A stretch of 41,680 nt of DNA from Ohtaekwangia sp. GTDB taxonomy: Bacteria > Bacteroidota > Bacteroidia > Cytophagales > Cyclobacteriaceae. Under the pieces are notes generated by a model. That model was not told where the DNA came from, ran no database searches, and saw only the letters and a list, made by a program, of their open reading frames with translations. Where the stretch lies: NCBI GenBank assembly GCA_021155195.1, contig JAJNPV010000020.1, positions 1 to 41,680 of the forward strand, given 5' to 3'. A program made the position numbers and the translations under genes. Below are positions 18,797 through 28,100 of this stretch, piece by piece (within the stretch, counting starts at the first letter, position 1; each line of letters starts with the position of its first letter).

Positions 18797-19264
18797 ATGC
18801 AACAACCCGATTCGCTAAACTTAGTCGCTGAATTTCACAAAACGTTTAAACATCCAATCCTTGAAAAGCCAGAGATACCCTCAGAGAATCGGTGTAAACT
18901 ACGCGTTGCCCTTTTAGCCGAGGAACTTAAGGAAATGGAAGTAGCTATTGCAGAAAAAGACCTGGTTGGGATAGCAGATGCGCTGTGTGACCTTCAATAC
19001 GTGTTATCAGGGGCAATTCTGGAATTTGGCTTAGGCGAAAAGTTTAGTGCTTTATTTGAAGAGGTTCAACGCTCAAACATGAGCAAAGCGTGTAATTCGG
19101 AGGAAGAAGCAAATCAAACTATCCAATTTTATAAGGATAAAGATGGCACGGAATGCTATCATAGAAAGGAAGGCGATAAATGGCTTGTCTATCGCAAGGC
19201 CGATAACAAAACGATCAAGTCAATCAGTTATTCCCCTGCCGATTTGGAATCTATCCTTCACTAG
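18797..19264 (+). CDS. MazG/PRA-PH-like nucleotide pyrophosphohydrolase
   Basis: A 155-residue all-alpha NTP pyrophosphatase-like protein. The metal-binding EExxE motif is seen as EELKE (42-46) and the second half as DALCD (Asp61, Asp65), the arrangement found in the MazG / PRA-PH superfamily. The C-terminal third (about 105-155, YKDKDGTECYHRKEGDKWLVYR) is beta-rich and is an extra piece beyond the catalytic core. Such enzymes hydrolyse nucleoside triphosphates, often non-canonical ones, and are frequent in phages and their relatives. It converges on the small genes at 19268. Confidence 0.78.
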   Translation: MQQPDSLNLVAEFHKTFKHPILEKPEIPSENRCKLRVALLAEELKEMEVAIAEKDLVGIADALCDLQYVLSGAILEFGLGEKFSALFEEVQRSNMSKACNSEEEANQTIQFYKDKDGTECYHRKEGDKWLVYRKADNKTIKSISYSPADLESILH

Positions 19265-19267
19265 AGA

Positions 19268-19495
19268 TCAAACATAGAACTCTAATTGAAACACTGCTTC
19301 CTGCCCACGAATAGGAACAGGATGCAGTGCAATAATTGTCATATCATTATAGGCCTTAATATATTCCGAACGGCTTATTCTCAACTTACTAACACCCGGC
19401 CGAATCTTGTGATACTGCATGCGCCCCGACTTATTTGCCGTTGCTGAATACATGTATTCGTAGCGGATAGGAATAGGAGAGGGGATGTACTTCAT
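19268..19495 (-). CDS. Small protein of unknown function (75 aa)
   Basis: Not recognised. The frame starts at an ATG 8 bp after the stop of the preceding minus-strand gene, suggesting a two-gene operon. The sequence is rich in Tyr, Ile and Arg, with Pro-rich ends and no signal peptide or membrane helix, and appears beta-rich in its second half (MTIIALHPVPIRGQEAVFQLEF). Its reality rests on tight spacing to the gene at 19504 and on filling the gap up to the convergent neighbour. A toxin-antitoxin partner is one guess, not shown. Confidence 0.5.
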   Translation of the reverse strand: MKYIPSPIPIRYEYMYSATANKSGRMQYHKIRPGVSKLRISRSEYIKAYNDMTIIALHPVPIRGQEAVFQLEFYV

Positions 19496-19503
19496 CGATT
19501 TTA

Positions 19504-19752
19504 TCAGGCATAAGCATTTCTAAATTCGGTAAGGAGCAGGCTGTTTTGTGCAATATTGTATTGCGCCAGCAACGAATATGCCCATGCCGGAACATAATTA
19601 AAGCGACTTTCATACTCGCTTATTTTTGTACATAACTCACTGACATAGAATCTGATCTGATCAAGATTTCTACAATCACTTGGCCTTTCAAAATTTCGTG
19701 AAGTGAAATTCCTTAGTTCAATTTCCAGTTTTCGCTTTTCAAAATCACTCAT
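19504..19752 (-). CDS. Small protein of unknown function (82 aa)
   Basis: Not recognised. It is mostly helical and charged at the N-terminus (MSDFEKRKLEIELRNFTSRN) with a Tyr/Leu-rich helical C-terminus (YSLLAQYNIAQNSLL). It is the first gene of a probable pair with the one at 19268. A perfect 7-4-7 palindrome begins 5 bp upstream of its ATG and a second copy lies 52 bp further on, which suggests tight repression. No helix-turn-helix is evident in either small protein, so the repressor may be encoded elsewhere. Confidence 0.55.
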   Translation of the reverse strand: MSDFEKRKLEIELRNFTSRNFERPSDCRNLDQIRFYVSELCTKISEYESRFNYVPAWAYSLLAQYNIAQNSLLLTEFRNAYA

Positions 19753-19756
19753 AATT

Positions 19757-19826
19757 TTGTGTATTATTACACAATAGTATGGCTAATGAGTTTAATAAAC
19801 AAGTATTGTTGTGCATTTTTACACAA
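19757..19826. promoter_or_regulatory. Twin palindromic operators (TTGTGyA-N4-TACACAA)
   Basis: Site 1 at 19757-19774 has perfect arms TTGTGTA / TACACAA around TTAT. Site 2 at 19809-19826 is TTGTGCA / TACACAA around TTTT, with one arm mismatch. The centres are 52 bp apart, about five helical turns, placing two dimers on the same face of the DNA. The rest of the roughly 300-bp gap up to the gene at 20055 holds no gene I can support. Confidence 0.6.
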
Positions 19827-20054
19827 ATATTTTGTAAACCTTACAATTCAGGCTAATTTGTAGGATTTGAAAGAAAACGGGATAATTGAAATCAACATCA
19901 AAATGGACTTTTGTTACCGGTAAGAACCTCAAGTATCTTTTGGAATTGAAAAAGTATTTTGCTCCACCAGTAAGGGTGATTATCTATTGCTATACATGCA
20001 AAAGGGTAGGTTTATTCGTTATTATATTAACTTTAAGCTTAATATTTTTAATCT

Positions 20055-20951
20055 ATGAACAATCAGGACTTAAAAGCTTTTGCAGACGCATGGCACGATG
20101 GTATGTTGGTAGCTGTAATTGCAATGGCAGCAATAGCTATCATTATTTTTCTACTCTATCATTTGAAAGTTTCCCTTCAAAAAAGCCAAAAGGAGAAGCA
20201 TGATTACGTCAATACCTTTGAGATTAAGCGCTATAAATTGGTTTTTGTTTTTTTAGGATTAGCCGCAGGATTTCTAATTAATATGTATGGTAGGGATGAG
20301 ATAGCCTGGCCGGGTATTGCTTTCTACGTGCGTATCTTTTTTGGCATTTCTGGCGCAACCATGATTATCTATATCTCTTCGTTAGTGTTAGATTATTATT
20401 ACCCAACAATTGTAAATCGTAAATTAAGGAGACTGCGCTTTGCTCCACGTACCTCTTCTACAGGAGGCAAAATGAAATTGCTAAGTGAAGATGAAGAAGA
20501 TGTTCATTTAAACGAAGGTATGCAGGCTGAGGAAAGTATCTTCTCTATTGATTATGATGTTTGGGTCGATCAAAAGACGAACGAGATTAAAATTGAGAAG
20601 TATCAAGGACATCTAATTTCCCTTCAGTGCAACAATTGTGGATTTTACACCATGCGGGTTAAACAAGAGGAGATTATCGAGAAAAATGAAGATGGTACAC
20701 CAAAGGAAATATTAAAGCACTACCAGTGTGCTTATTGTAAAAATGTTCGCGCTACTCAGTTTAATGTAAATCGAAAAGAAATTGAAGATTACAAGCACAT
20801 TAAGCCTAAACCAAAGAGTAGCTCAAAAAACATTGAATTAGTTAAAATAGATGTCCGCTCAAATACGGGAAGCAAGAAATCATTTGAATTTGGTACCGTT
20901 GACGAAGCGAAGAAATTTTTAGACGAGTTTGACTTTGGAAGGATTGGCTAA
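20055..20951 (+). CDS. Membrane protein with C-terminal zinc-ribbon-like motif, unknown function
   Basis: A 298-residue protein not recognised by name. Three hydrophobic helices lie at about 15-37, 56-76 and 83-112. The long soluble C-terminal part contains an acidic patch (about 148-165) and two CxxC knuckles, CNNCGFY (near 194) and CAYCKN (near 227), spaced like a zinc ribbon. A C-terminal GTVDEAKKFLDEFDFG helix closes the protein. The layout suggests a membrane-anchored metal-binding or nucleic-acid/protein-binding module. It stands alone, followed by the protease gene about 120 bp later. Confidence 0.75.
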   Translation: MNNQDLKAFADAWHDGMLVAVIAMAAIAIIIFLLYHLKVSLQKSQKEKHDYVNTFEIKRYKLVFVFLGLAAGFLINMYGRDEIAWPGIAFYVRIFFGISGATMIIYISSLVLDYYYPTIVNRKLRRLRFAPRTSSTGGKMKLLSEDEEDVHLNEGMQAEESIFSIDYDVWVDQKTNEIKIEKYQGHLISLQCNNCGFYTMRVKQEEIIEKNEDGTPKEILKHYQCAYCKNVRATQFNVNRKEIEDYKHIKPKPKSSSKNIELVKIDVRSNTGSKKSFEFGTVDEAKKFLDEFDFGRIG

Positions 20952-21071
20952 TTATTTAGTGGCATCTTGTTTGTATATCTCTCCGTTTAAAGAAAGTAAT
21001 GATGAAAAGGGTTATGGAGTCCAGTAGCCTACTCTTGACAACTCCAGATTGGTAATAAATAGTAATTAAAC

Positions 21072-23102
21072 ATGAAAAAGGTTCTCACTTCAATATTTTT
21101 AATAAGCCTTACTTTAGTACTGGCACAAGGAACTCCAACGGATACCCTTGATCTTAAATCAAAACCTGTATTTGGAAAAGAGGCACGGGTTATCTCTTAT
21201 ATCCTCGATAACAATCATTATAGTAAAATAAAACTCAACGATTCTTTGTCAGCTGCAATCCTTGATCGGTACATCAAGGATTTGGATAATAGTAAGACGT
21301 ACTTTTTGGCCTCCGATGTAAAGTCATTCGAAAAATATAAATACGTAATTGATGATCTTACCCGGAATGAGAATGTAAATCCTGCGTTTGAAATTTATGA
21401 AGTATTTAGCAAACGTTATCAGGAGAGAATGGACTTTGTATTGGGAACCTTGGTAAAGCAAGCTTTTGATTATTCGGCAGATGAGTATTATGAAACAGAT
21501 CGGGATAAAGAGAATTGGGCAACCAGCAAGCAAGAACTGAATGACATTTGGAGAAAGATTATTAAGAGTCAGGCGCTGAGTTTGAAACTGGCGGGTAAAA
21601 AGCAGGAAGAAATTGAAAAGACACTTAAGACCCGATATGATCGCTTCAATAAATCTTTTTCTCAATTTAAATCGGAGGACATTTTTAGCATTTACATGAA
21701 TGCAATCACAGAAGCATACGATCCTCACACGAATTATCTCTCTCCCAAACAATCTGATCTATTTAAGCAACAAATGAGCCTATCCCTTGAAGGCATAGGC
21801 GCTCAACTACAAACTGATAATGACTATACCAAAATAGTAACCATTCTGCCTGGTGGCGATGCGCAACGATCTGGTAAAATTCATGTTAACGACTTGATCA
21901 TTGCTGTTGGCCAGGGCAAGGATGGAGAACTGGTTGATGTTATCGGTTGGCGGATTGATGATGTGGTAAAGTTGATCAAGGGTCCTAAAGGAACCACGGT
22001 GCGTCTCCTTATTTTACCTGCAAAAACAGGGGTTAATGGTCCTTCCGAAGAAATTACTTTGGTTCGTGATAAAATAAAATTAGAAGATCAGGCCGCTAAG
22101 AAAGAAGTAATCAATTATCAATTACAAGGACGAAATGCAAAATTAGGAGTTATTTCTTTGCCTAGTTTTTATATGGATTATGATGCCTATCAAAAAGGCG
22201 ATCCCAACTATCGAAGCACCACGCGTGATGTTAAAAAACTGATTGGTGAATTAAAAGCGGAAGGAGTTGAGGGTATTGTAATGGACTTAAGAAATAACGG
22301 GGGTGGCTCGTTACCCGAAGCCGTTGACTTAACCGGCCTATTTATAAAAGATGGTCCTGTAGTTCAGGTAAAAAATTCAATCAATAAAATTGATGTGCTG
22401 CCCGATGATGATAAAGAGGTTTTTTATAGCGGTCCATTGGTTGTTCTTACCAATCGATTTAGCGCATCAGCTTCAGAAATATTCGCAGGTGCTATTCAGG
22501 ATTATCAGCGCGGGGTAATAGTAGGGGAATCAACGTTTGGGAAAGGAACTGTACAAACGGTATTAGACTTAAATCGATTTCTTAATGAAAAGGAACCCGT
22601 TGGAGAGTTGAAGTTGACATTTCAAAAATTTTACCGGGTTACCGGAAGCAGCACGCAACACAAAGGTGTAATTCCGGATGTGCCCCTTCCTTCTGCTTTT
22701 GAACCTGAACAATATGGAGAAAGTGCAAGCCCCAATGCATTGCCATGGGATGTGATTAAGCCTGCAAACTTTCAGAAAGCGAGCGAAATTAATGGCCAGA
22801 TTATTACAGGTCTTAATAAGGCATATTTAGATCGAGCCAAATTTGATGCCCCACTGAGAGCCTACATAGCCGAAACTGATGAGCTTAAAACCAGACTCTC
22901 GCAATCAAAAATTTCGCTTAGTGAAACCAAACGCAAAGCGGAAATGGAAGAAGTGGAAAAGAAAAAGGCCTCTGAAAAGTTGGATACAAAATTGACCGGT
23001 AAGGAGGGATTGCCAGTTGATGAGTTGATTAACCTGAAAGATGAATATCTGCGCGAAGGGTTAATAATTTTAGGAGACTTGGTTACAAAAAGGTTTGGAT
23101 AG
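21072..23102 (+). CDS. Carboxy-terminal (tail-specific) processing protease, S41 family
   Basis: A 676-residue periplasmic protease. It has a signal peptide (first ~19 residues), a helical N-terminal region, a PDZ domain (about 235-330, with LEGIGAQLQ and PGGDAQRSGKIHVNDLI) and the S41 catalytic core. By its 25-residue spacing to Lys491 (in TFGKGTVQ), the catalytic serine is Ser466 within FSASASEIF. A C-terminal helical extension of the Prc/Tsp type follows (about 560-676). It degrades or trims proteins recognised by their C-termini. The size and architecture match E. coli Prc rather than the shorter CtpA. It ends 2 bp before the convergent DUF4421 gene. Confidence 0.93.
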   Translation: MKKVLTSIFLISLTLVLAQGTPTDTLDLKSKPVFGKEARVISYILDNNHYSKIKLNDSLSAAILDRYIKDLDNSKTYFLASDVKSFEKYKYVIDDLTRNENVNPAFEIYEVFSKRYQERMDFVLGTLVKQAFDYSADEYYETDRDKENWATSKQELNDIWRKIIKSQALSLKLAGKKQEEIEKTLKTRYDRFNKSFSQFKSEDIFSIYMNAITEAYDPHTNYLSPKQSDLFKQQMSLSLEGIGAQLQTDNDYTKIVTILPGGDAQRSGKIHVNDLIIAVGQGKDGELVDVIGWRIDDVVKLIKGPKGTTVRLLILPAKTGVNGPSEEITLVRDKIKLEDQAAKKEVINYQLQGRNAKLGVISLPSFYMDYDAYQKGDPNYRSTTRDVKKLIGELKAEGVEGIVMDLRNNGGGSLPEAVDLTGLFIKDGPVVQVKNSINKIDVLPDDDKEVFYSGPLVVLTNRFSASASEIFAGAIQDYQRGVIVGESTFGKGTVQTVLDLNRFLNEKEPVGELKLTFQKFYRVTGSSTQHKGVIPDVPLPSAFEPEQYGESASPNALPWDVIKPANFQKASEINGQIITGLNKAYLDRAKFDAPLRAYIAETDELKTRLSQSKISLSETKRKAEMEEVEKKKASEKLDTKLTGKEGLPVDELINLKDEYLREGLIILGDLVTKRFG

Positions 23103-23104
23103 AA

Positions 23105-24127
23105 TCAGCTATCTGAGATAAGGGCTTTTGGCAGTTGCCTCTTAATTTTTGAAGTAGGTATGAATAGGCGGTACACAATCGAGAAATTAAGTTTGCCGCT
23201 GTTCATATCTGCGCGAATTCGGTCGTTGGATGTTGCAATGTTAACATAACTCTGTATCCAGGAAAGCCCGCCAGCCCATCGCTCTCCATTGTATCCTGTA
23301 AAGGCCCGCAAAAATGTGTTTGAGCTAATGCCGTTTAATCTCTCACTCCCGTTTTCATCATTAAAATTATTGAACTCATACACAAGGCTTGCCGCGACAG
23401 CACCTGTAAGATAAAATCGCTTATAAATAACTAGTGTATATGTATAACCCAAATTAGGTCCCAGTTGAAAGAATTTTAGTTTCAGAGATTGATCATTTAC
23501 CTGATTTTGTGAAGATCCAGGCATCAATGTACTATCGGCACCTCCTTGTCCGCCTAATATTTCAGCACCAGCCAATAATGAACCAGCCGATTTCTTTTGC
23601 CAGTCGCTATTGAAGAGGGCCGAGCGATAGGAAAATCGTTTATTGTTTAGAACATACTGACCGTTTACACCAATCACTCTCAAGCTGATATCCGGGCGCT
23701 GATAATATTTCCCGTCAGACGTCTGATTTTGTTGATCACTCAAATAGAAGCCGTTATAAAACTGCCCCATCAAATCAATAATCAATTTGCTAAAGTAAAG
23801 ATGCGCTTGTAAATCAATTCCTTTTGTCTTTCCCTTTCTATCGTTGTCATTCGGATTTATAAAATCAAAACCATACCCAAGATTTAAGGTAATGGGCCCA
23901 TACGTTCCGCCAACCCCCATAGCCAATTTAGAATTTGGTCTGTACCGTAGTGTGGCTTGTTCATTAAGATACCGAAAGACAAACGAAGTATATTTCTGCG
24001 ACACGAAAAATCGCGTCATGAGCAGCGTGTCATAACGATGCACATATGCTTTATCGGTTTGACAGTAACAAGAAAGATTAATAAATAAGCAGGCAAATGC
24101 TAAGAATACAATTCGCTTAATCAACAT
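23105..24127 (-). CDS. DUF4421 family outer-membrane-type protein
   Basis: A 340-residue protein with a signal peptide (cleavage near residue 22, CYCQ) and a series of amphipathic beta strands (RYLNEQATLRYRPNSKLAMGVGG, LNLGYGFDF, GIDLQAHLYFSKLIIDLMGQFYNGFYL) typical of DUF4421 proteins of Bacteroidota. A barrel in the outer membrane is the likely fold. The function of the family is not known. It lies 4 bp downstream of the TraB/GumN-like gene on the same strand, so the two are probably co-transcribed. Confidence 0.82.
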   Translation of the reverse strand: MLIKRIVFLAFACLFINLSCYCQTDKAYVHRYDTLLMTRFFVSQKYTSFVFRYLNEQATLRYRPNSKLAMGVGGTYGPITLNLGYGFDFINPNDNDRKGKTKGIDLQAHLYFSKLIIDLMGQFYNGFYLSDQQNQTSDGKYYQRPDISLRVIGVNGQYVLNNKRFSYRSALFNSDWQKKSAGSLLAGAEILGGQGGADSTLMPGSSQNQVNDQSLKLKFFQLGPNLGYTYTLVIYKRFYLTGAVAASLVYEFNNFNDENGSERLNGISSNTFLRAFTGYNGERWAGGLSWIQSYVNIATSNDRIRADMNSGKLNFSIVYRLFIPTSKIKRQLPKALISDS

Positions 24128-24131
24128 TGAG

Positions 24132-25004
24132 TCATTTAGTCACCTTGATGGGTGTAAGTGTGTAACCTTTTTCTTTAAAAAGATTAAGTAGCCCACCATC
24201 GCCCTCTAAATGAGAAATACCCACCGAAATGAACGCCACATTTTCTTGAACCATTTTTTCAATAGATGTCATCCATTCCTTATTACGGGCATAATAAAAG
24301 GTTTCAACAAATTGTTGGTTATTTTCTAACGGGTGAAGTGTGTACTCAAAGATTTCATCCAGTTTCCCTTGTGGATAATCTTTCATTAATTTTTGGAATT
24401 CTACCTTCTGTTTTTCGAAATTATCAACACTGTGCATAAGTGCAACGGTTTGATCTTCAATCGAAAATGTATTAAGGGCCTCTGCCTCTCGCTCCACTGC
24501 TTCCAAACTATACGCCCTTACCCTGTTTTTCTTGGCAAACTTTAAAAGTTCAATGTCATAAAACTTAACCTTCTCACCCAATGAAAGCCGGGTCATAGAA
24601 ATGGATAGTGCCAATGGTTTTAACTGAGCGTATTTGGCTTCAAATTGTTTTTTTGGAATCTTGAACTCGGTTTCAAAGAATGAAACTACTTTGTTATAGT
24701 TGTCTGGCGAAAGATGTGTGGCCAGGGTTTCTCCTTTTGGAAAATGTAGTGCCTTATTTAGCTCATGTTGCGCATGGTGATCAACCTGATCCTCAATGGC
24801 AAACAAAACAGATTGTTTTATTTTTTCCGTTACCTCTTTTGGAAGGTAATACTCCTTTTCACCAATAAACTTTAGCGAACCAAATAAGTAAGAAGGCTTG
24901 GCTATCCCATTGCCGTTAATTTCCCACAGGATAGAACTTTCCTGTGCCATAGCGGCAGAAGTAATCAAAGAGATAGAAAGGAAAGACAAAAGGATGGTTT
25001 TCAT
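24132..25004 (-). CDS. TraB/GumN family protein with altered first motif
   Basis: About 290 residues from the ATG at 25004, which begins a good signal peptide (MKTILLSFLSISLITSAAMAQ); an ATG 21 bp upstream is also in frame. The family opening SSILWEINGNGIAKPSYLFGS and the end FISVGISHLEGDGGLLNLF are clear. TraB/GumN/Tiki proteins carry two G-x-x-H motifs; the second is present (GISH) but the first reads GSLK, without its histidine. This may mean loss of the metal-dependent protease activity proposed for relatives. The protein should be periplasmic or membrane-tethered. It is the first gene of an operon with the DUF4421 gene. Confidence 0.87.
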   Translation of the reverse strand: MKTILLSFLSISLITSAAMAQESSILWEINGNGIAKPSYLFGSLKFIGEKEYYLPKEVTEKIKQSVLFAIEDQVDHHAQHELNKALHFPKGETLATHLSPDNYNKVVSFFETEFKIPKKQFEAKYAQLKPLALSISMTRLSLGEKVKFYDIELLKFAKKNRVRAYSLEAVEREAEALNTFSIEDQTVALMHSVDNFEKQKVEFQKLMKDYPQGKLDEIFEYTLHPLENNQQFVETFYYARNKEWMTSIEKMVQENVAFISVGISHLEGDGGLLNLFKEKGYTLTPIKVTK

Positions 25005-25164
25005 AGGATTGGGATAACTATGCAAATAAAATAGAAATGATTGTAATCCCGATGCCCATCGGACGGAAAGAACAGGATATTTAAAGAATTGACATTGTTT
25101 TTTTCTCTATTTTACGATCTTAAAACAGAAGATTTTATTTCCGAATTGGATTGGTCTACAGAAA

Positions 25165-28100
25165 ATGAGTGAAGAATTATTAAAAGCCATTGTTCAGCTT
25201 TTTGCCATTGTGGCGAAGGAAAGAATTACTGAAGATGAGCGCTCCAACATCAAAGAATTTTTATCTCTTCACCTCAACCAAGAAGCTACACGCTATTACC
25301 TCAACTTGTTCGATGATTTTTGCAAGGCTAATAAGCGATTGATTGAGCCTAATTTGAATGTGGACGATGCCACCTTAGAATTTGTTGACGATTGGTCGCA
25401 AATTATCCAGATCGCCAAAAAGGTTAATCAGGCTTTAACCACTCAACAAAAGGCTGTACTTGCCATTAAAATTATTGAACTGTGTTATGCAGATGGTCAG
25501 CTTTCCGAGCGGCAGAGTAACTTGATTTATTATATAGGCGAGGCACTTAAAATTCCACAGCGCGATGTAAAGGCCATGAGCACCTTTGTTCAAGGACAAG
25601 ATATTGAAGAATTAGCATCTAAAAACATTTTGGTGATTGATGAAGGCTCGGGTGGCTCTGAGTTTCCTGGTCCACGCATTACAGCAAAAGATTTAACAGG
25701 CTTAATAGCCATTTTGCGCTTAGCAGATATTGAGACTTATCTTATTAAGTATTTAGGAATTACACCCCTCTATTTAAATAGTATTCCGCTCAAGAGTCGT
25801 AAGATAGATGTGTTTGCAACCGGAAGTGCAATCAGGGGCTCGAAGATAGATCCTATTTATTATTCGGATGTAGTAGGCAAGTTTTTGTTTGAGGAAAGTG
25901 AAACTGAGATTTCGTTTATCTCAGAACACATTTTCTATCATTTTAAAAGCGGGAAGGCCGGACTTCAAAATATTAATATAGCCGAAACAGGAGGGAAGCT
26001 AATTGGATTGATGGGTGCCAGTGGTTCGGGTAAGTCTACATTACTAAGTGTGTTGAATGGCTCTGAAAATCCATCGAGTGGCCGTGTATTGATTAATGGA
26101 ATTGATATTCATAAGGATAACAAAAAGGTGGAGGGAATTATTGGATTTATTCCACAAGATGATTTATTGATTGAAGATCTCACCGTTTTTGAAAACTTGT
26201 ATTACTCTGCACGCCTTTGTTTTGGCCACTATACAAAAGAAAAAATTGCTGAGCTGGCCGAAAGGGTGCTACTCAACCTGGGGTTATCTGAAATCCGGAA
26301 TCTTAAAGTGGGGTCGCCACTTGCAAAAACCATTAGTGGCGGGCAACGCAAGCGCTTAAATATAGGATTGGAATTACTACGTGAGCCAACGGTTCTTTTT
26401 GTGGATGAGCCAACATCTGGTCTTTCCTCGCGGGATTCAGAAAATATTATGGATTTGCTAAAAGAATTGTCGTTGCGTGGTAAGATGATTTTTGTAGTAA
26501 TACACCAGCCCTCGTCCGACATCTTTAAAATGTTTGATACGCTGATCATTTTGGATGTTGGCGGCTTTCAGATTTACTATGGCAATCCGGTGGAATCGGT
26601 AAATTACTTTCAGGAAATTATTAATGCTGCCAATAAAACACCGGGTGCATGCCCCGAATGTGGAAATATTAATCCCGAGCAGATTTTTAATATTATTGAA
26701 ACCCGCGTTGTCAATGAGTTTGGCCGATTTACGCATACGCGAAAAATTTCCCCAGGGCAATGGTATCAATACTTCAAGCAAAAAATTAAAATCTCGAAAG
26801 TTGTTGAAGTAAATGATCCGCTGCCAGTGGTTCAAAAGATTCCTAATTGGTTTAAGCAACTTTGGATTTTTATCATCCGCGATGTGTTGGCAAAGGTGGC
26901 GAACAAGCAATATGTTGTTGTTACACTTTTACTTTCACCCATCCTTGCGTTTTTCATTGCTTACTTTGTTAAGTATTACGATGCTGTGGGCGTAGAGTCG
27001 CCACATTACACATTCTTTCACAACACCAATGTTCCGGTTTACTTTTTCATGAGCGTGGTGGTAGCTCTTTTTATTGGGTTGATTGTAAGTGCAGAAGAGA
27101 TCTTTCGAGATCGTAAAATATTAAAGCGCGAACGATACTTAAACCTAAGCAGCAGCAGTTACCTCATCTCCAAAATATTTATTCTATTCAGCATTTCCGC
27201 TATTCAAACGATCAGTTTCATTTTGTTGGGTAACTGGATTTTAGAAATTCCATTTACTGAACTGAGGTATTGGTTAATTCTATTTTCATGTTCTTGCTTT
27301 GCCAATGTGCTGGGACTAAATATCTCTTCCGCTTTTGATTCAGCGGTGACCATCTACATCCTCATTCCCATCTTAATTATTCCTCAACTACTGTTGAGTG
27401 GGGTGGTAATTAGCTTCGATAAATTTAATCCTAATGTGGGCACTCCCAATGGTATACCTGTGCTGGGCGAGATGATGGCTTCGCGATGGGCGTTTGAAGC
27501 ATTTATGGTAACTCAGTATAAGGACAACCCGTATGAAAAGCAATTTTATAAATTAGATCAACGCGCAGCTTTGTCGGAGTATAAAAAAGTTTATTACATA
27601 CCGGCCCTTGAATCAAAATTGAATTTTGTTTTAAACAACCGCAGCAAGTGGCGCGATCGATCGGAATCTAATCCGGTAAAAAAATCCCTGGACTTACTTC
27701 GATCCGAAATAGGGTTTGAGTTAAAAAAGATTGGCGAAGATCGGTTTCCAGCTTTGGAGAAATTGCAGATAGGAAAATTTGATTCCCTAACCTTTCATCA
27801 GACAGATACTTTTTTGCGAACCCTCAAGCAATTCTATACAATTCGTATGGGAAAAGCCACCTCAGAAAAAGAAGCAATTATAACGTCCCTAACCGATTCG
27901 CCTGAAAAGATGGACCTTTATAATGATGAACGAATGCAGTATGAAAATGAATCGGTTCATAAAATGGTCATCAACGCAAGTGACTTAACGCGTATTGTTG
28001 AATGGCGAGGTCACTTAATTCAAAAAATATATCCTATCTATTTTGAAGACCATCGGCCAGCAAACTATTTTGACTTTACCTCCAATTTTTATGTTCCTAC

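Noticed and set aside
19886..20203. A 105-codon reading frame upstream of and overlapping the zinc-ribbon gene
   Set aside because: It overlaps the better supported gene at 20055 in another frame and has no recognisable features beyond one hydrophobic stretch.
20961..20975. Sigma-54 promoter-like sequence before the tail-specific protease gene
   Set aside because: It has TGGCA but TTGT in place of TTGC at the -12 element; one mismatch in an essential position makes it too weak to claim.
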